Made by a program: the position numbers and the translations under genes. The notes beneath the pieces are model-generated. The model had not been told where the DNA came from, made no database searches, and saw only the letters and a list, made by a program, of their open reading frames with translations. Below, one piece after another: positions 22,010 to 32,574 of a stretch of DNA of 64,000 nucleotides; position 1 is the stretch's first letter, and each line of letters starts with the position of its first letter. The stretch comes from Allantophomopsis cytisporea (Eukaryota; Ascomycota; Leotiomycetes; Phacidiales; Phacidiaceae): the NCBI GenBank assembly GCA_024752435.1, contig CP103033.1, positions 992,001 through 1,056,000 on the forward strand. Direction: 5' to 3'.

Positions 22010-23747
22010 ATGGCCTCAACCACGAGTGACGCCCAAAAGGTTACAGCTGGAAATGTCGAGGCACCTTTGAACACAGACAATGGCGTAAGTACTGGAGAGA
22101 CGGGAGAGAAAGAGACTCCAATCAGAGATATGTCATCAGATGCCCCGGTGCCCAGAACACCCATCATTGCATATCTCCTAGGCGCCATTGCATCTGTAGG
22201 AGGTTTTATGTTTGGCTACGAATCTGGCGAGATTTCCGGTGAGCTATACAGTCCCTAGACTTCAACATGTATTACTCACTAATCCCTCAGGGTTCCTCAA
22301 AATGACGGATTTCATTGATCGTTTTGGCCAGCACAATGCTGCGACAGGAGACGTGACCTTCAGCGCGGTCCGTCAAGGCACGATCGTCGGCCTCTTCAGT
22401 ATTGGAACTCTCATAGGCTGTCTAGGTTCTGCACCACTGGCCGATGGTATTGGGCGCCGTTACACAATCTCCTTTGCAGCATTCTTCTACATCATTGGCG
22501 TAATCATCGAGATCACCAGTACTACAGTGTGGGTACAGTTCGCTATGGGACGTTTCGTTGCCGGGCTCGGCATTGGCGCCCTTTCAACCTGCGTCCCCAT
22601 GTATCAATCCGAATCTATTCCACGAGCCATCCGTGGGCCCATGCTCGCCAGCTATCAGCTCCTCATTGTCACCGGAATCTGGACCGCCTACATGGTCAAC
22701 TATGGCACCGAAGCAGCTTACCACAACTCCGCACAATGGCGGATCCCGAATGGCATCGCCGCGTTGTGGGCACTCATCCTAGGCTCGCTTATCCTCACCA
22801 TGCCGGAGTCACCACGCTTTGCCTTCCGCGAAGGCCGCGAGGAGGAAGCGCGGACGACGATGGCGCGCTTGAATGGCGTACCACGTGATCATCCGCTCAT
22901 CAATGATGAAATCGCCGAGATACAGGAGAAACTAGTCATTGAGCGCGCGGCTTCTGTGGGTGAGCAGCATTGGTATGATATCTTTACGGGCCCGCGCATG
23001 CTGTACCGCACTTTGCTGGGCATGGCGCTGCAGGCGGGCCAGCAGCTCACTGGCGCGAATTTCTTCTTCTACTACGGCACGACCATCTTTGCGGCCACAG
23101 GAATCAGCAACTCGTATGTCACCAGCATTATCCTTGGCACTGTGAACGTCGTTTCCACAATTTTTGCGCTCTGGTTCGTGGAGAAGTGTGGAAGACGAAT
23201 TGCGCTGATGGTAGGCGCGGCTTGGATGTGCATGTGTTTCCTGGTTTTCTCGTTCGTTGGACACTTCCAGCTTGACAGCGAGAACCCGCAATCTACGCCG
23301 CAGGCCGGCAGTATCATGATCGTCTTTGCGTGCCTCTTCATCGTTGCCTTCGCTATTACCTGGGGTCCGTTGGTGTGGGCTGTTGTTGGAGAGCTGTACC
23401 CGACGAGATATCGTGCTACATGCATGGGACTGGCCACGGCGACAAATTGGGGTTTCAATTTCTTAATCAGTTTTTTTACTACGATGATTACTAACAAGAT
23501 TGACTACCTCTATGGATTAGTGTTTGCTGGCAGTTGTTTCGCGCTGTTCTTCATCATTTACTTCTTCATGATCGAGACAAAAGATCGCTCACTTGAGGAA
23601 ATTGATACGATGTATGTATCGCACGTCAACCCCATCGGATCAGAGAAATGGCAGAATCCACGAAACAATAAGGGAGCTCATGATGATGGATTTTTCGAGG
23701 AGAAGAATGAACAAAGCGGCACTGGAACTCCTAAGACCGCTGTGTAG
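22010..23747 (+). CDS. High-affinity hexose transporter-like MFS protein
   Basis: Two exons, 22010-22238 and 22291-23747, with a 52-base intron (GTGAGC...CCTCAG), give 561 residues. It is a plasma-membrane sugar porter of the MFS with 12 helices. Family signatures are in order: GGFMFGYESGEISG in helix one, LADGIGRR after helix two, the RFVAGLGIGALS loop, PESPRFAF after helix six, GQQLTGANFFFYYG in helix seven (the sugar-binding QQLxGxNxxxYYG pattern), VGELYPTRYR, and ETKDRSLEEID at the end. This pattern is typical of fungal glucose transporters related to Hxt/Mst/Hgt proteins. The substrate, hexose, is inferred. The N-terminal 55 residues and the C-terminal 40 are polar and cytosolic. It is not long enough for an Snf3/Rgt2 sensor tail. 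Confidence 0.9.
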
Positions 23748-24413
23748 GTGTTGAATGAGCAAGTGTTTTGGGACAATTGGACGCATATGGTTTGGGGAGA
23801 AAGAAACGACATGAGACGCACACAAGAAATACGGGGATGTACGGGTATGGGTAATGGATCGAAAATATACTCCTCGGCTTCTTTATCGCTGGTAGTAATT
23901 GATATCTAGGAGATGACCTTCAATGTCATATCTAAAGTTAATTTTAATCAACTAGAAGTATTCCCACCTGAGCACTAAACAGTCTAAACAAACATACCAA
24001 AAGCCTTGAGGGTGGTGATTCCGTAGTCACGTATACCATTTGACTTTTTCATGCTGGTGAAACTTACCATTTTGAAAATGAAGACCACCTTATTCAGTCC
24101 ACATATAACTGAGGAGGCTATCGCATGCTTTGGTGGCACAAATAGCGTACTTACTTGACTAATAAAAGCCTCTTGCTAAGATATACTCCATGATAACACG
24201 CACTATGGTGTTAATCCAATCACTATATACACATATATCAGCGCTCGATCCATATTCTTGGTTTACATCCTCACCTGCAAGACCGCAGACCAAAAAACAT
24301 GCACTTATGTAGGACATCTATACGGGCTGTAGAGTGCTCCCATCTCGCACGTCTAATCCTGCAGTTACACAGTCAAGACAGTTCATGTTCTTCATTGAGA
24401 TAAATAGTGGACA
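23748..24413. other. Intergenic between convergent genes, nothing seen
   Basis: The stretch is AT-rich and contains the 3' flanks of the hexose transporter and the zinc-cluster regulator. Confidence 0.6.
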
Positions 24414-26656
24414 TTAAGGATCAGGGAAATATTCGCCAATATTTGTCGCTAGACTCGGATTGAGATATCCCCCAAACATATCGTCAAAGCCCTCAAACGC
24501 CGCGTCCAACTCGAATGGAGCATTGGGGTCATACTGCGAGAATCCATTCATAGAATCTGGAGTAGTATACAGCTCCATATTCTCAGGCACGATGCCTGCA
24601 TTGGGGATCTCAGACTGCTGAATGGGGTTTTCTGGAATTCTTGGCGCGTTGGGCGCTATTTGAAATTGCTGGGTTCCTGGCTGGGGTTGTTTCTCCACAC
24701 GGCGACTTGTAGATGGTCTGCGAGGCTCGTGGCAGTTACCTACTTTGGCGGTAGAAACAGCAGTGTTATTGACTTCACTTGAGTTGTTCAGGATAGGGTA
24801 CACTCTTTTCGCTTTCCGTAACGCTCGCTTCCCGAGATCAGTCATCGCGTTAGCTATGATCCACGTTTTGCTGACTTCTTCGAGGAGTTTGCATCGGGTG
24901 TCGAGTTCTCGCGCAGCTCTCAGGCGGGTAGTAATCAGTCCAGTCTGTCGAAATTGCTTGTAAGCAACGCTTAGAGCGAGAGAGAGGGCGTAGGGTATAA
25001 TAGGTAGAGGTGCGAGATCTCGTGGATAATTCTCAGTTATGATGGTCACAACAGAAAAGGTTGCTAGTCGTTGGCGGACTGATGACGCTGTGCGCGGAGG
25101 TGCGGAACTGGATCCGATTGGAGTGCTGGATATAATTGCAACCGTGTGATATAAAAGTTCCAGACTCACTTTCGAGACAAAATCGTTAGCAGAAAGATAT
25201 GAACGGGAAGTAGGGGTGTTTACTGATTGTTCTGGGGGAAAGAGAGAATCCTTTACACTCTCTGACGATCTCCTCGAAATCAGGAAAGCGGTCATCCCAT
25301 CCTTTCTGTATCGGATCATCCGAAGGTCTATATAGTTCAATGACCCTATCGATCATTTGAGCTAATTTCAACCAAATGTCGAATGCCGGCAGAGTGGTCT
25401 TGTAGGACGTTCGTAACTGAACCCCAATATCACGATCATGGATCATGATGGACCTGCCATGAATGCAAGCATTTAACCGATCCAAACTCCATAGACACCA
25501 GAAAAGCTGCTCTGACGCTTCATTACCTTCACTCTCTGCACCTTTATCCAAGTGAAGACCAAGAGTATTTGAGTGATGAACTGCTTGCATCAAGTGGAAA
25601 GAAGATTCCTCTGCACCATCAGGTCCCTCTACATGTAGTGTAGTCAGTGCAAGGATTCGAATCAATGTGAGTTTGTCTTCTTCGAATCCATGACTTAGCC
25701 CCATGCATATTGCCTTGTAGACATCGCGGCAAAATTCCACCGAGCTGAGCGGACTCGAGTCCCCACCAGCCAATTTGAGATGACGTGCCGCATGAGCTCC
25801 TTTGGCAGTAACAAGACACACTGCCTGCATCAGCATTATTGAAACCGATTTCGTCTCCAATGATTGCCTGAATGCCTTTTCGTCGAGAATCGGCAGCAAC
25901 TCGTGCAATTCCGCAAAATACATATCCGTCAATGCCAATTGATCTTCAAACGGTGGCAATATAGCATAGCATTCGGCAAGTAGCAGTGGCCGCATAGCAG
26001 AAAGCATATCTGAGGCTTGTCGGAAATTTGTGATATGTGCCGATTCTGGTGTTTCTCCCTCAGTCTGGCTTTCACTGCGCGAAATGTAGGATGCTCTTTC
26101 ATGTTGGCTCTGCCATACTCCCACCATATTGCGGTCTCCGCGAGCCTGCACAGCTTCGATGTCGGAGAACCGGAAGAGAACCTCGGGATTCGAAGCACCT
26201 ACGAAGCGCCATACTCTCGAGTGCCGTGGTGCCTCCTGTCCCTCATTCTCATCACGATCTTGTAAGGTCGAATTACTTGCTTCAACAGGTGCCAGAGGCT
26301 GCGACGGATCTGGTGTTCGAGTACTTATAGATGTGGTTTGTGGAGGATTTCCGGCCTCCTCTCTTGTAGTTGCTGGTGTAAGATCCCGACTGGTTGGCGG
26401 TTGATTCAATGATGCACTCTTCCGTTGCTGGGCAGATTCCTTTCGTACGCGAGGTGGTTGATCATTTCCATTATGAAAACAGCGCTTCTATAATAAGATT
26501 AGATGTTATTCCTCATAGGTACGAGTTTACCACATCTACGGGACAAGATTAGGGGTTGGGACATCTTACCTTGCGCTTTCTACATGCCACACAAGCAAGC
26601 TGCCTCTTCCGCTTATGTATATCGTCCTTATCAACAGACACAAATGTAAGATCCAT
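24414..26656 (-). CDS. Zinc-cluster-type transcription factor with a half cluster
   Basis: Three exons fit: 26570-26656, 25257-26487 and 24414-25168. They give about 690 residues. Near the N-terminus, after the basic run HKRKRQL, is C22-x2-C25-x6-C32-x-H34 split by an intron. The second Cys trio of a standard Zn2Cys6 cluster is absent. Residues about 190-420 match the fungal-specific transcription factor domain (AECYAILPPFEDQLALTDMYF, then FWCLWSLDRLNACIHGR, close to the CTF1-beta/AmdR-like group). The exon 2/3 junction rests on a GTAAAG donor and a CTAAC branch. The C-terminus is rich in Asn, Pro, Gln and acidic residues, consistent with an activation region. It is divergent from the amino-acid permease, 782 bases away. 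Confidence 0.82.
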
Positions 26657-27438
26657 AACCGCGTACCCGTTCTAACACGACAACATAAGTCCGAACTACC
26701 CTGTAGAATATTCTGCCGTATTGTTAAGATCTTGCTCGGTACCTAGGTAGGTGATATGAAAACATGACGAGGCTGAGGCTGTGCCGAAGATCTTGGGTGG
26801 ACACTTAGCGGTTCCCCATGAATCTTGGGCTGTTCGCGACAGCGCGGGGAATGGCGCACTATTACCAATCGAGAGACAATGAATTGACAACATCCATTCC
26901 CAATCGTATGCCTCATAATTTTCCTTCACTCATATATGACGCATTCAGGATCCCACCACTCTCATTGTAGTCATAGCTTTTCCCTAAAATCAACCCCATT
27001 ATTCGCAATCTGCGCCCGTACATAGATAATGCGACATGCTCGACGTTCCAAGGATGTATATCAGCGTGCTCCACCTTGGCACTGCATCAAGAACCAATCC
27101 GACGACGTGCAATGTTGTTTACCCCGGCATTCGCCAACTACATAGAGTAAAGTGGAGGTCTCGATTGCTCTCTAGACTCCCTCCAAGCCTGTCGGAGAAA
27201 ACGCAAGAGAAAAGAATTGATATGGACTACTTGGTATATCTCTGAGTTTAAAAACCTTGCTTTCCCAAGGAAAGCCCTTAGAATAGTCTTCTCTTTTATT
27301 CTACATCTCAATTCTCAATGGTCGGTTTCTGTCAAACGTCTCAGCTTGTGCAACATTCTTTGCTTCTTTGGAGTGAGACTGCATGGTTTCTTATCTTGTA
27401 ATTGTCTCTGCAATCTCCCACCACAGACCGTAGTGACA
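26657..27438. promoter_or_regulatory. Shared promoter region of regulator and permease
   Basis: This is the divergent intergenic region. GATA-type words (AGATAA) occur at 27024-27029 (plus) and 27391-27396 (minus strand, 43 bases before the permease start). In filamentous fungi AreA/Nit2 GATA factors act at such sites in nitrogen-uptake genes. The words are common by chance, so function is only suggested. Confidence 0.4.
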
Positions 27439-29353
27439 ATGGCATCGACGGGTATAGATATTCCAGGCTCAGAAATGGCTGAGAGTGTGATAGACAAAAG
27501 AAATGAGGAGAAGGGAACCATCGAGACAGAGCAAGTATTGAATACATATGTACCAGACGGCGAGTATGGCGAGGCGAACTTATTGGAGATTCGGTACGAC
27601 TCCACACATCGCAGGCTTCGACCCAGACACATCCAATTAATTGGAATTGGAGGTACTATTGGAACTGCTTTATATGTCTCGATTGGTCAAGGTCTGATCA
27701 ATGGAGGACCTGGGAGTTTGTTCATTGCCTTCACAATCTGGTAAGTCAGTCAGAAACCTAATGGGAGCTGGGTAGCTTCATTGAGAGCAAAGCATCTTTT
27801 TAGAAAGGGTCATTCTCACGATAAACTTAGGTGCACATTTATCCTCGCAGTCACGAATTGCATGGCTGAGATGGTCACCTATCTTCCGGTATCGTCGCCA
27901 TTCATTAGATTTGCTGGACGATATGTAGATGAAGCCTTCGGAGTAGCAGCCGGCTACAACTTCTTCATCTTCGAAGCAGCCTTAATCCCCTTCGAAGTGG
28001 TAGCATGTAATGTAATCATACATTACTGGAGCGACATTGTTCCTGCCTGGGCAATCATCTTAATCATAATCATTCTATATGCGTAAGCTATCACACTCTT
28101 GAGATTCTAAATAAGGGCAGGGAAGACAGCAAGCTGATAGTCACAGAATGGTCAACATGTTCGCCGTGAGATGGTACGGCGAGTCAGAATTCTGGCTGGC
28201 GCTAGGTAAAGTCCTCCTGATTGTAGGTTTGATAGTCTACACCTTCATAACCATGCTCGGTGGAAATCCGCAACACGACCGGTTCGGCTTCAGGTACTGG
28301 AATAACCCAGGTGCTTTCGCCGAGCTATACTACACTGGTAATCTGGGTCGATTCTTAGGCTTCCTTCAGTGCCTCATCCTAGCCTCCTTCACGGTTGCAG
28401 GACCAGACTACGTATCAATGGCAGCCGGCGAAGCCGAGAATCCGCGCAAGGTGATGCCGTCAGCTTACAAGTCGGTGTTTTACCGACTGACAGCTTTCTT
28501 CGTACTTGGAAGTCTGGCAGTTGGCATAAACGTGCCATACAATGACGCTGAGCTCAAAAGCGCCTTCACGAACAGCTTGCCAGGAGCAGCCGCCAGCCCG
28601 TATGTTGTGGCCATGAACCGTCTGAAGATCCAAGTGCTACCAGACATAGTCAATGCCATGGTCCTTGCATCTGCTTTCTCAGCCGGGAACTCGTATGTAT
28701 ACTGTGCGTCTCGTTCGCTGTTCGGGCTCGCACTGGAAGGCAAGGCGCCGAGACTGCTTACGAAGTGTAACAAGCAGGGCGTGCCGGTGTACTGCGTTGG
28801 AGTCACATTAGCCATCGCGCTGCTGAGTTTCTTGCAGGTTAGCAATAATGCTGCTGTAGTTCTTCAGTGGTTCGTGAATCTGGTGACGGCTAGTCAGCTG
28901 ATAAATTTCTCGGTCATGGCGTATACTTTCATATGCTGGAAGAGGGCTTGTGATGCGCAAGGACTGGATCGGAATACGTTACCGCATAAGTCATTCTGGC
29001 AGCCTTTCAGTGCTTGGTATGCTTTGGTCGGGTGTTTCACTATGGCTTTTGTAGGTGGATATACTGTGTTTCTTCCTGGACAAGTAAGTTTCTTGCACTG
29101 TTCTAATAATGAGTGAGAACTGATACCTCGGTAGTGGGATGTGACGACTTTCTTGTTTAGTTATATGATGATTGCGGTATTCCCGATTCTGTTCGTAGGT
29201 TGGAAGTTGATAAAGAAAACGAAATGGCTGAAACCCCACGAGGTAGTGCTGAGGACGAAGGAGGTAGATGATATCGATGAATACACTGCGCAGTATGTAG
29301 AGAGGAAGTCTGACAATGGAGCAGTGAAGTTGGTAGACAGATTGTTTTCGTAA
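27439..29353 (+). CDS. Amino-acid permease (YAT/AAP family)
   Basis: Four exons (27439-27740, 27831-28082, 28147-29083, 29135-29353) join in consistent phase to give 569 residues. The introns are 90, 64 and 51 bases. This is a plasma-membrane amino-acid:proton symporter of the APC superfamily. The family start RRLRPRHIQLIGIGGTIGTA opens helix one. GGPGSLFIAF, CMAEMVTYLP, ASFTVAGPDYVSMAAGEAENPRK and ASAFSAGNSYVYCASRSLFG are diagnostic of the fungal YAT permeases. The last helices (WDVTTFLFSYMMIAVFPILF) lie in exon four. The C-terminus is acidic then basic. The substrate range cannot be read. Sequence features place it near general or proline/basic permeases rather than the allantoate or choline groups. 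Confidence 0.9.
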
Positions 29354-29797
29354 TGAGCTATAATCAGATATGTTCAGATTATGATTATTGTAATATGAGA
29401 AGAGTTGAAAGTCAGAAGTCACAATGTTCAAATGCATGATGGAAGTGAAGTTACTCAGTGAAGTTACTCAAACAAATTGATTGCACTACTAACTACATGG
29501 GTATCATACCTTCCATACAAAATAAGAATAAAGGCGGAGGCACTTTATGCACACAACCGCAATTGCAAGAGACGAATTCGCAAAAGAAGAAAGCAAAAGG
29601 AAAGGCGGAGGCACTTCATGCACACAACCGCAAACCGCAACCAAAAACCACACCGAAGGGGAGGGGCCAAATCGACGGACGAACTAGACTGGGACAGACT
29701 TGAAGAAGCAGAGCTGGGAAAAAGTCCAGGTGGTTCTCAAGCCCTCCCAGAAGAGATAGTTCGTCGCCGACCTGAACCCGAAACAGACGGACAAAAG
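29354..29797. other. Intergenic between convergent genes with a direct repeat
   Basis: No gene is seen between the permease and the PHD-protein gene. The stretch holds the 32-base direct repeat listed separately. Confidence 0.6.
29530..29633. repeat. Direct repeat of about 32 bases, two copies
   Basis: The unit AAAGGCGGAGGCACTT-YATGCACACAACCGCAA occurs at 29530-29562 and again at 29601-29633, with one mismatch and a 71-base period. A shorter GAAGTTACTCA duplication lies just upstream. It is in the 3' flank of both neighbouring genes. Confidence 0.85.
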
Positions 29798-32574
29798 TCA
29801 GCGTCTGTTTGGGAACAGGACGGTTGTCGCAGCCGAGGGAGGGGGCTTGCACCCCGCAGGGACCGGAAGGCCCACTGACGTGAAGTGCAGTGGGAAATAC
29901 GCGACCTCCGGCGCCGGCATGAGGGTGGGATCATCCTCACGCTTTTGGCGTGTCCACGCAATATCCCACGCACGGTTGATCGCACGGAGGCGATCGACAT
30001 CATCCTCATCGCTGAGTTTGATGTCGTTCTTGGCATCGTACAAATGCCTGGCCATCCAGCCGCTATGGCTGGGGCACTTCTGGCGATTGCACATGCCCTC
30101 CGTACGCTCACCGCGAGCCCACTCCTCCTCTACCTCCGGTGGTGGCATCACACCCGTCTCCTCCAACAACTTGCCCTCCGGAGTCTCCATAAACTCCACG
30201 AACTCGATGCCGTCCCGAGCCAGACGAGCATCGTAGCCGCAGATGTTGCCGACCTCCGGATGAGCAGCCATGTAATTTGACATGTGCTTCTGCGCACCTC
30301 GCACCACATTGATCATGATATTGGCCGAGTCTCGGCGAAGCTTGTTGGCTTCGATTCTCTTCTCGGCGGCGGCAATCTTCTGACGAAGCTCATCATCGAG
30401 GTGGCGTCTGATGTTCTCATGAACATCGTCCGGGACTGTTGGGATCTCGTAGGTATAGTTGATAAACTTACGGCGCGAGGTAGTGGTAGGTCCGTAGACA
30501 CATTTCTGGAGGAATTCTGGGTCCTTTGCCGGGGTCATCCTAGCCTTCCATTCGCCGAAGGTACCAGGGAATTCGGTCCAGCTGTCAACGATAGACTTCA
30601 ATTCGCTCAGGTTGATGACACCACCCAAGGAAGGAGCATCATCTTTTCTGATTTTGGAAAGGAATTCCTCTACCCAGGCCACCTCATGCTCGGTGGAACA
30701 AAACTTAGACTTGCGTACGGTAGGGTCGTTCTTGTCACCACGTCTAGCTCTTGTGCAACCTCTGATGGCGCATTTCTGGTTCCACCAAGTTTGACGTCCT
30801 GGGTATTTAGCCTGGCAGATTGGGCACCAAAATTGGAGGATAAGTTCCTCAGCATTTTCTCCGATGCCTACGCAACGACCGTGATACCAGTCACCACACG
30901 GACCGTCACAAGCGATCATGAAGCCGGAGGTATCTGAGCTTCTGCAGATGCAGTACTCTCTCTCTCCGTCAGACTCGTCACCAGGATCCTCGGGATCATT
31001 GCTATTGACGGCCTTTCTTTTGCCTAATCTAGTCAGCACTGTATTTTGATTATGTGAGAATTGTTATGACTGTACTTTTGCCTTTGGCTGGTGGTTGGTT
31101 CTTGGCACGCTTCGCCTTCTTTTTGGCTTCGCGAACCTTCTTTTGCTTTGCTTCCTCTTCGAGCTCAGCTGGTGTAAATAAGTCCGTGTCCTTCAGTCTT
31201 GTTTGCTGAGTGTTCTGGTCATCGTAGCCAGGTCTACGGACTTCAGGATGCGTTGAGCCACTTCTGGTACCAGAAGACATAGTTGCATGTGAAGCAGCAC
31301 TGGATGAAGCAGTATTTGGGCGAGCTTCATTAGAGGATGTGTTTGGGCGACGAGGAGGAGGAACGTTGAGAGGTCTGTACAAATATCAGTAACTTTCATT
31401 TTCACGAGCACCTTTCTATGGATTGGATGCCAAATGAATGCTTACCTCAGACCACGTCTTGCGCGATCCTCATCTACTTGTCGGATTTGTTCAATGATAC
31501 TAAGGCCTGATACGGGTTCGCCTTCCGTACTATGAACAGATCCACCAGAATTGTCATTATCAGGATCCCTGTAAAGTGTTAGTTCGAAGTGATTGAGGAT
31601 GTGATGAAAGACAAAACTTACATGGTTGATGTGGCTCTGTTGGTACTGATTTGAATGTTTGATGATCGACGAGCTTCGACGCGAGGTGTAGATACAGGTG
31701 GGTTATGTGCGTGGATGTGATATTGCTGGGTAGGACCGTTGCTCCAAACTGGGATTCTGTCTCTAGCTGCTTGTGAATTGTAGAGAAGGTTTGAAGGAAG
31801 TTGTGGAGAATGATCGTTTCCAGTATTTGGAAGTGAGGAAGTCAGATGTGTGGGGATGTGTGAGAAAGTACGTGTGAGATGTTCTTGTTGTTGTTGTGTG
31901 TTTGTGTTGGTAGTTGCTCCAGATGCGGATGAAGATGAAGAGGTAGTAGATCTGCCAGGACCAGAAAGGAAGGGACCAAACGAGGTACCACGTGAGGAGC
32001 TACCAGCGGAACCAGCAGGTGGAGGAGGTGGTGGACCACGACGACCACCACTACGATCAGGCGGAGCGCAGCCAGTTGGGGTTCCGCCACTGGTGGAAGA
32101 CTTGGGCTTTGAGCGCCTTGCGGAAGATGATGAAGGGGTAGAGACACCAGCGGGACCTGCACCTGCACCAGTATGAGCCACAAAACTCGGAGGAGGTACA
32201 GAGGCACCCAGACCAGGGACAGCAGATGAACGACTGTCTGCTGCAACAATGTCTGCTATCGACGCGACAGGTTGGAAAAGGACTCTGGGAGCCGGTGCTG
32301 GAATCAGAGCCGGTTGAATTGGTTGAGTTTGGGGTACTTGGGGAGCAGGGGCAGCCGGGGAGGGTCGATTGACCTCGGTGTGCCAAATGGTTAAAGCGAG
32401 ACGGCGAGTCTCGCCGGCTTCTCGGGCTGCCTTACTGGCGTTCTGATCTCTTCCGTTCTTGTTATAAATTCTTGAATCAGCGCGGTTGAAAATTTTTTGC
32501 CATTGTCTATCCGAACATCCAAAGGGTGGCTGTCCAGCCCGGTTGGACTTTTTTTCTGATGTAGGCGCGGACAT
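29798..32574 (-). CDS. Spp1/CFP1-type PHD subunit of the Set1/COMPASS complex
   Basis: Four exons on the minus strand fit (31622-32574, 31446-31568, 31076-31374, 29798-31023), giving about 866 residues. The last exon carries a PHD finger from residue 483 (YCICRSSDTSGFMIACDGPC, then DWYHGRC, FWCPIC), followed by a Cys-rich KCAIRGCTRARRG segment and long helices, as in Spp1/Cps40/CFP1. These nuclear proteins read H3K4 methylation and stabilise the Set1 methyltransferase complex. The first 450 residues are low in complexity, Pro/Ser/Gln-rich, with a basic KKVREAKKKAKRAK stretch. Splice phases agree at every junction (2, 2, 1), but the N-terminal 320 residues could also be a separate gene. The last acceptor (ATTAG) was chosen because the nearer one gives a stop. 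Confidence 0.8.

Noticed and set aside
30284..30937. 217-codon plus-strand frame opposite the PHD protein
   Set aside because: It is antisense to the conserved PHD and CFP1-like region.
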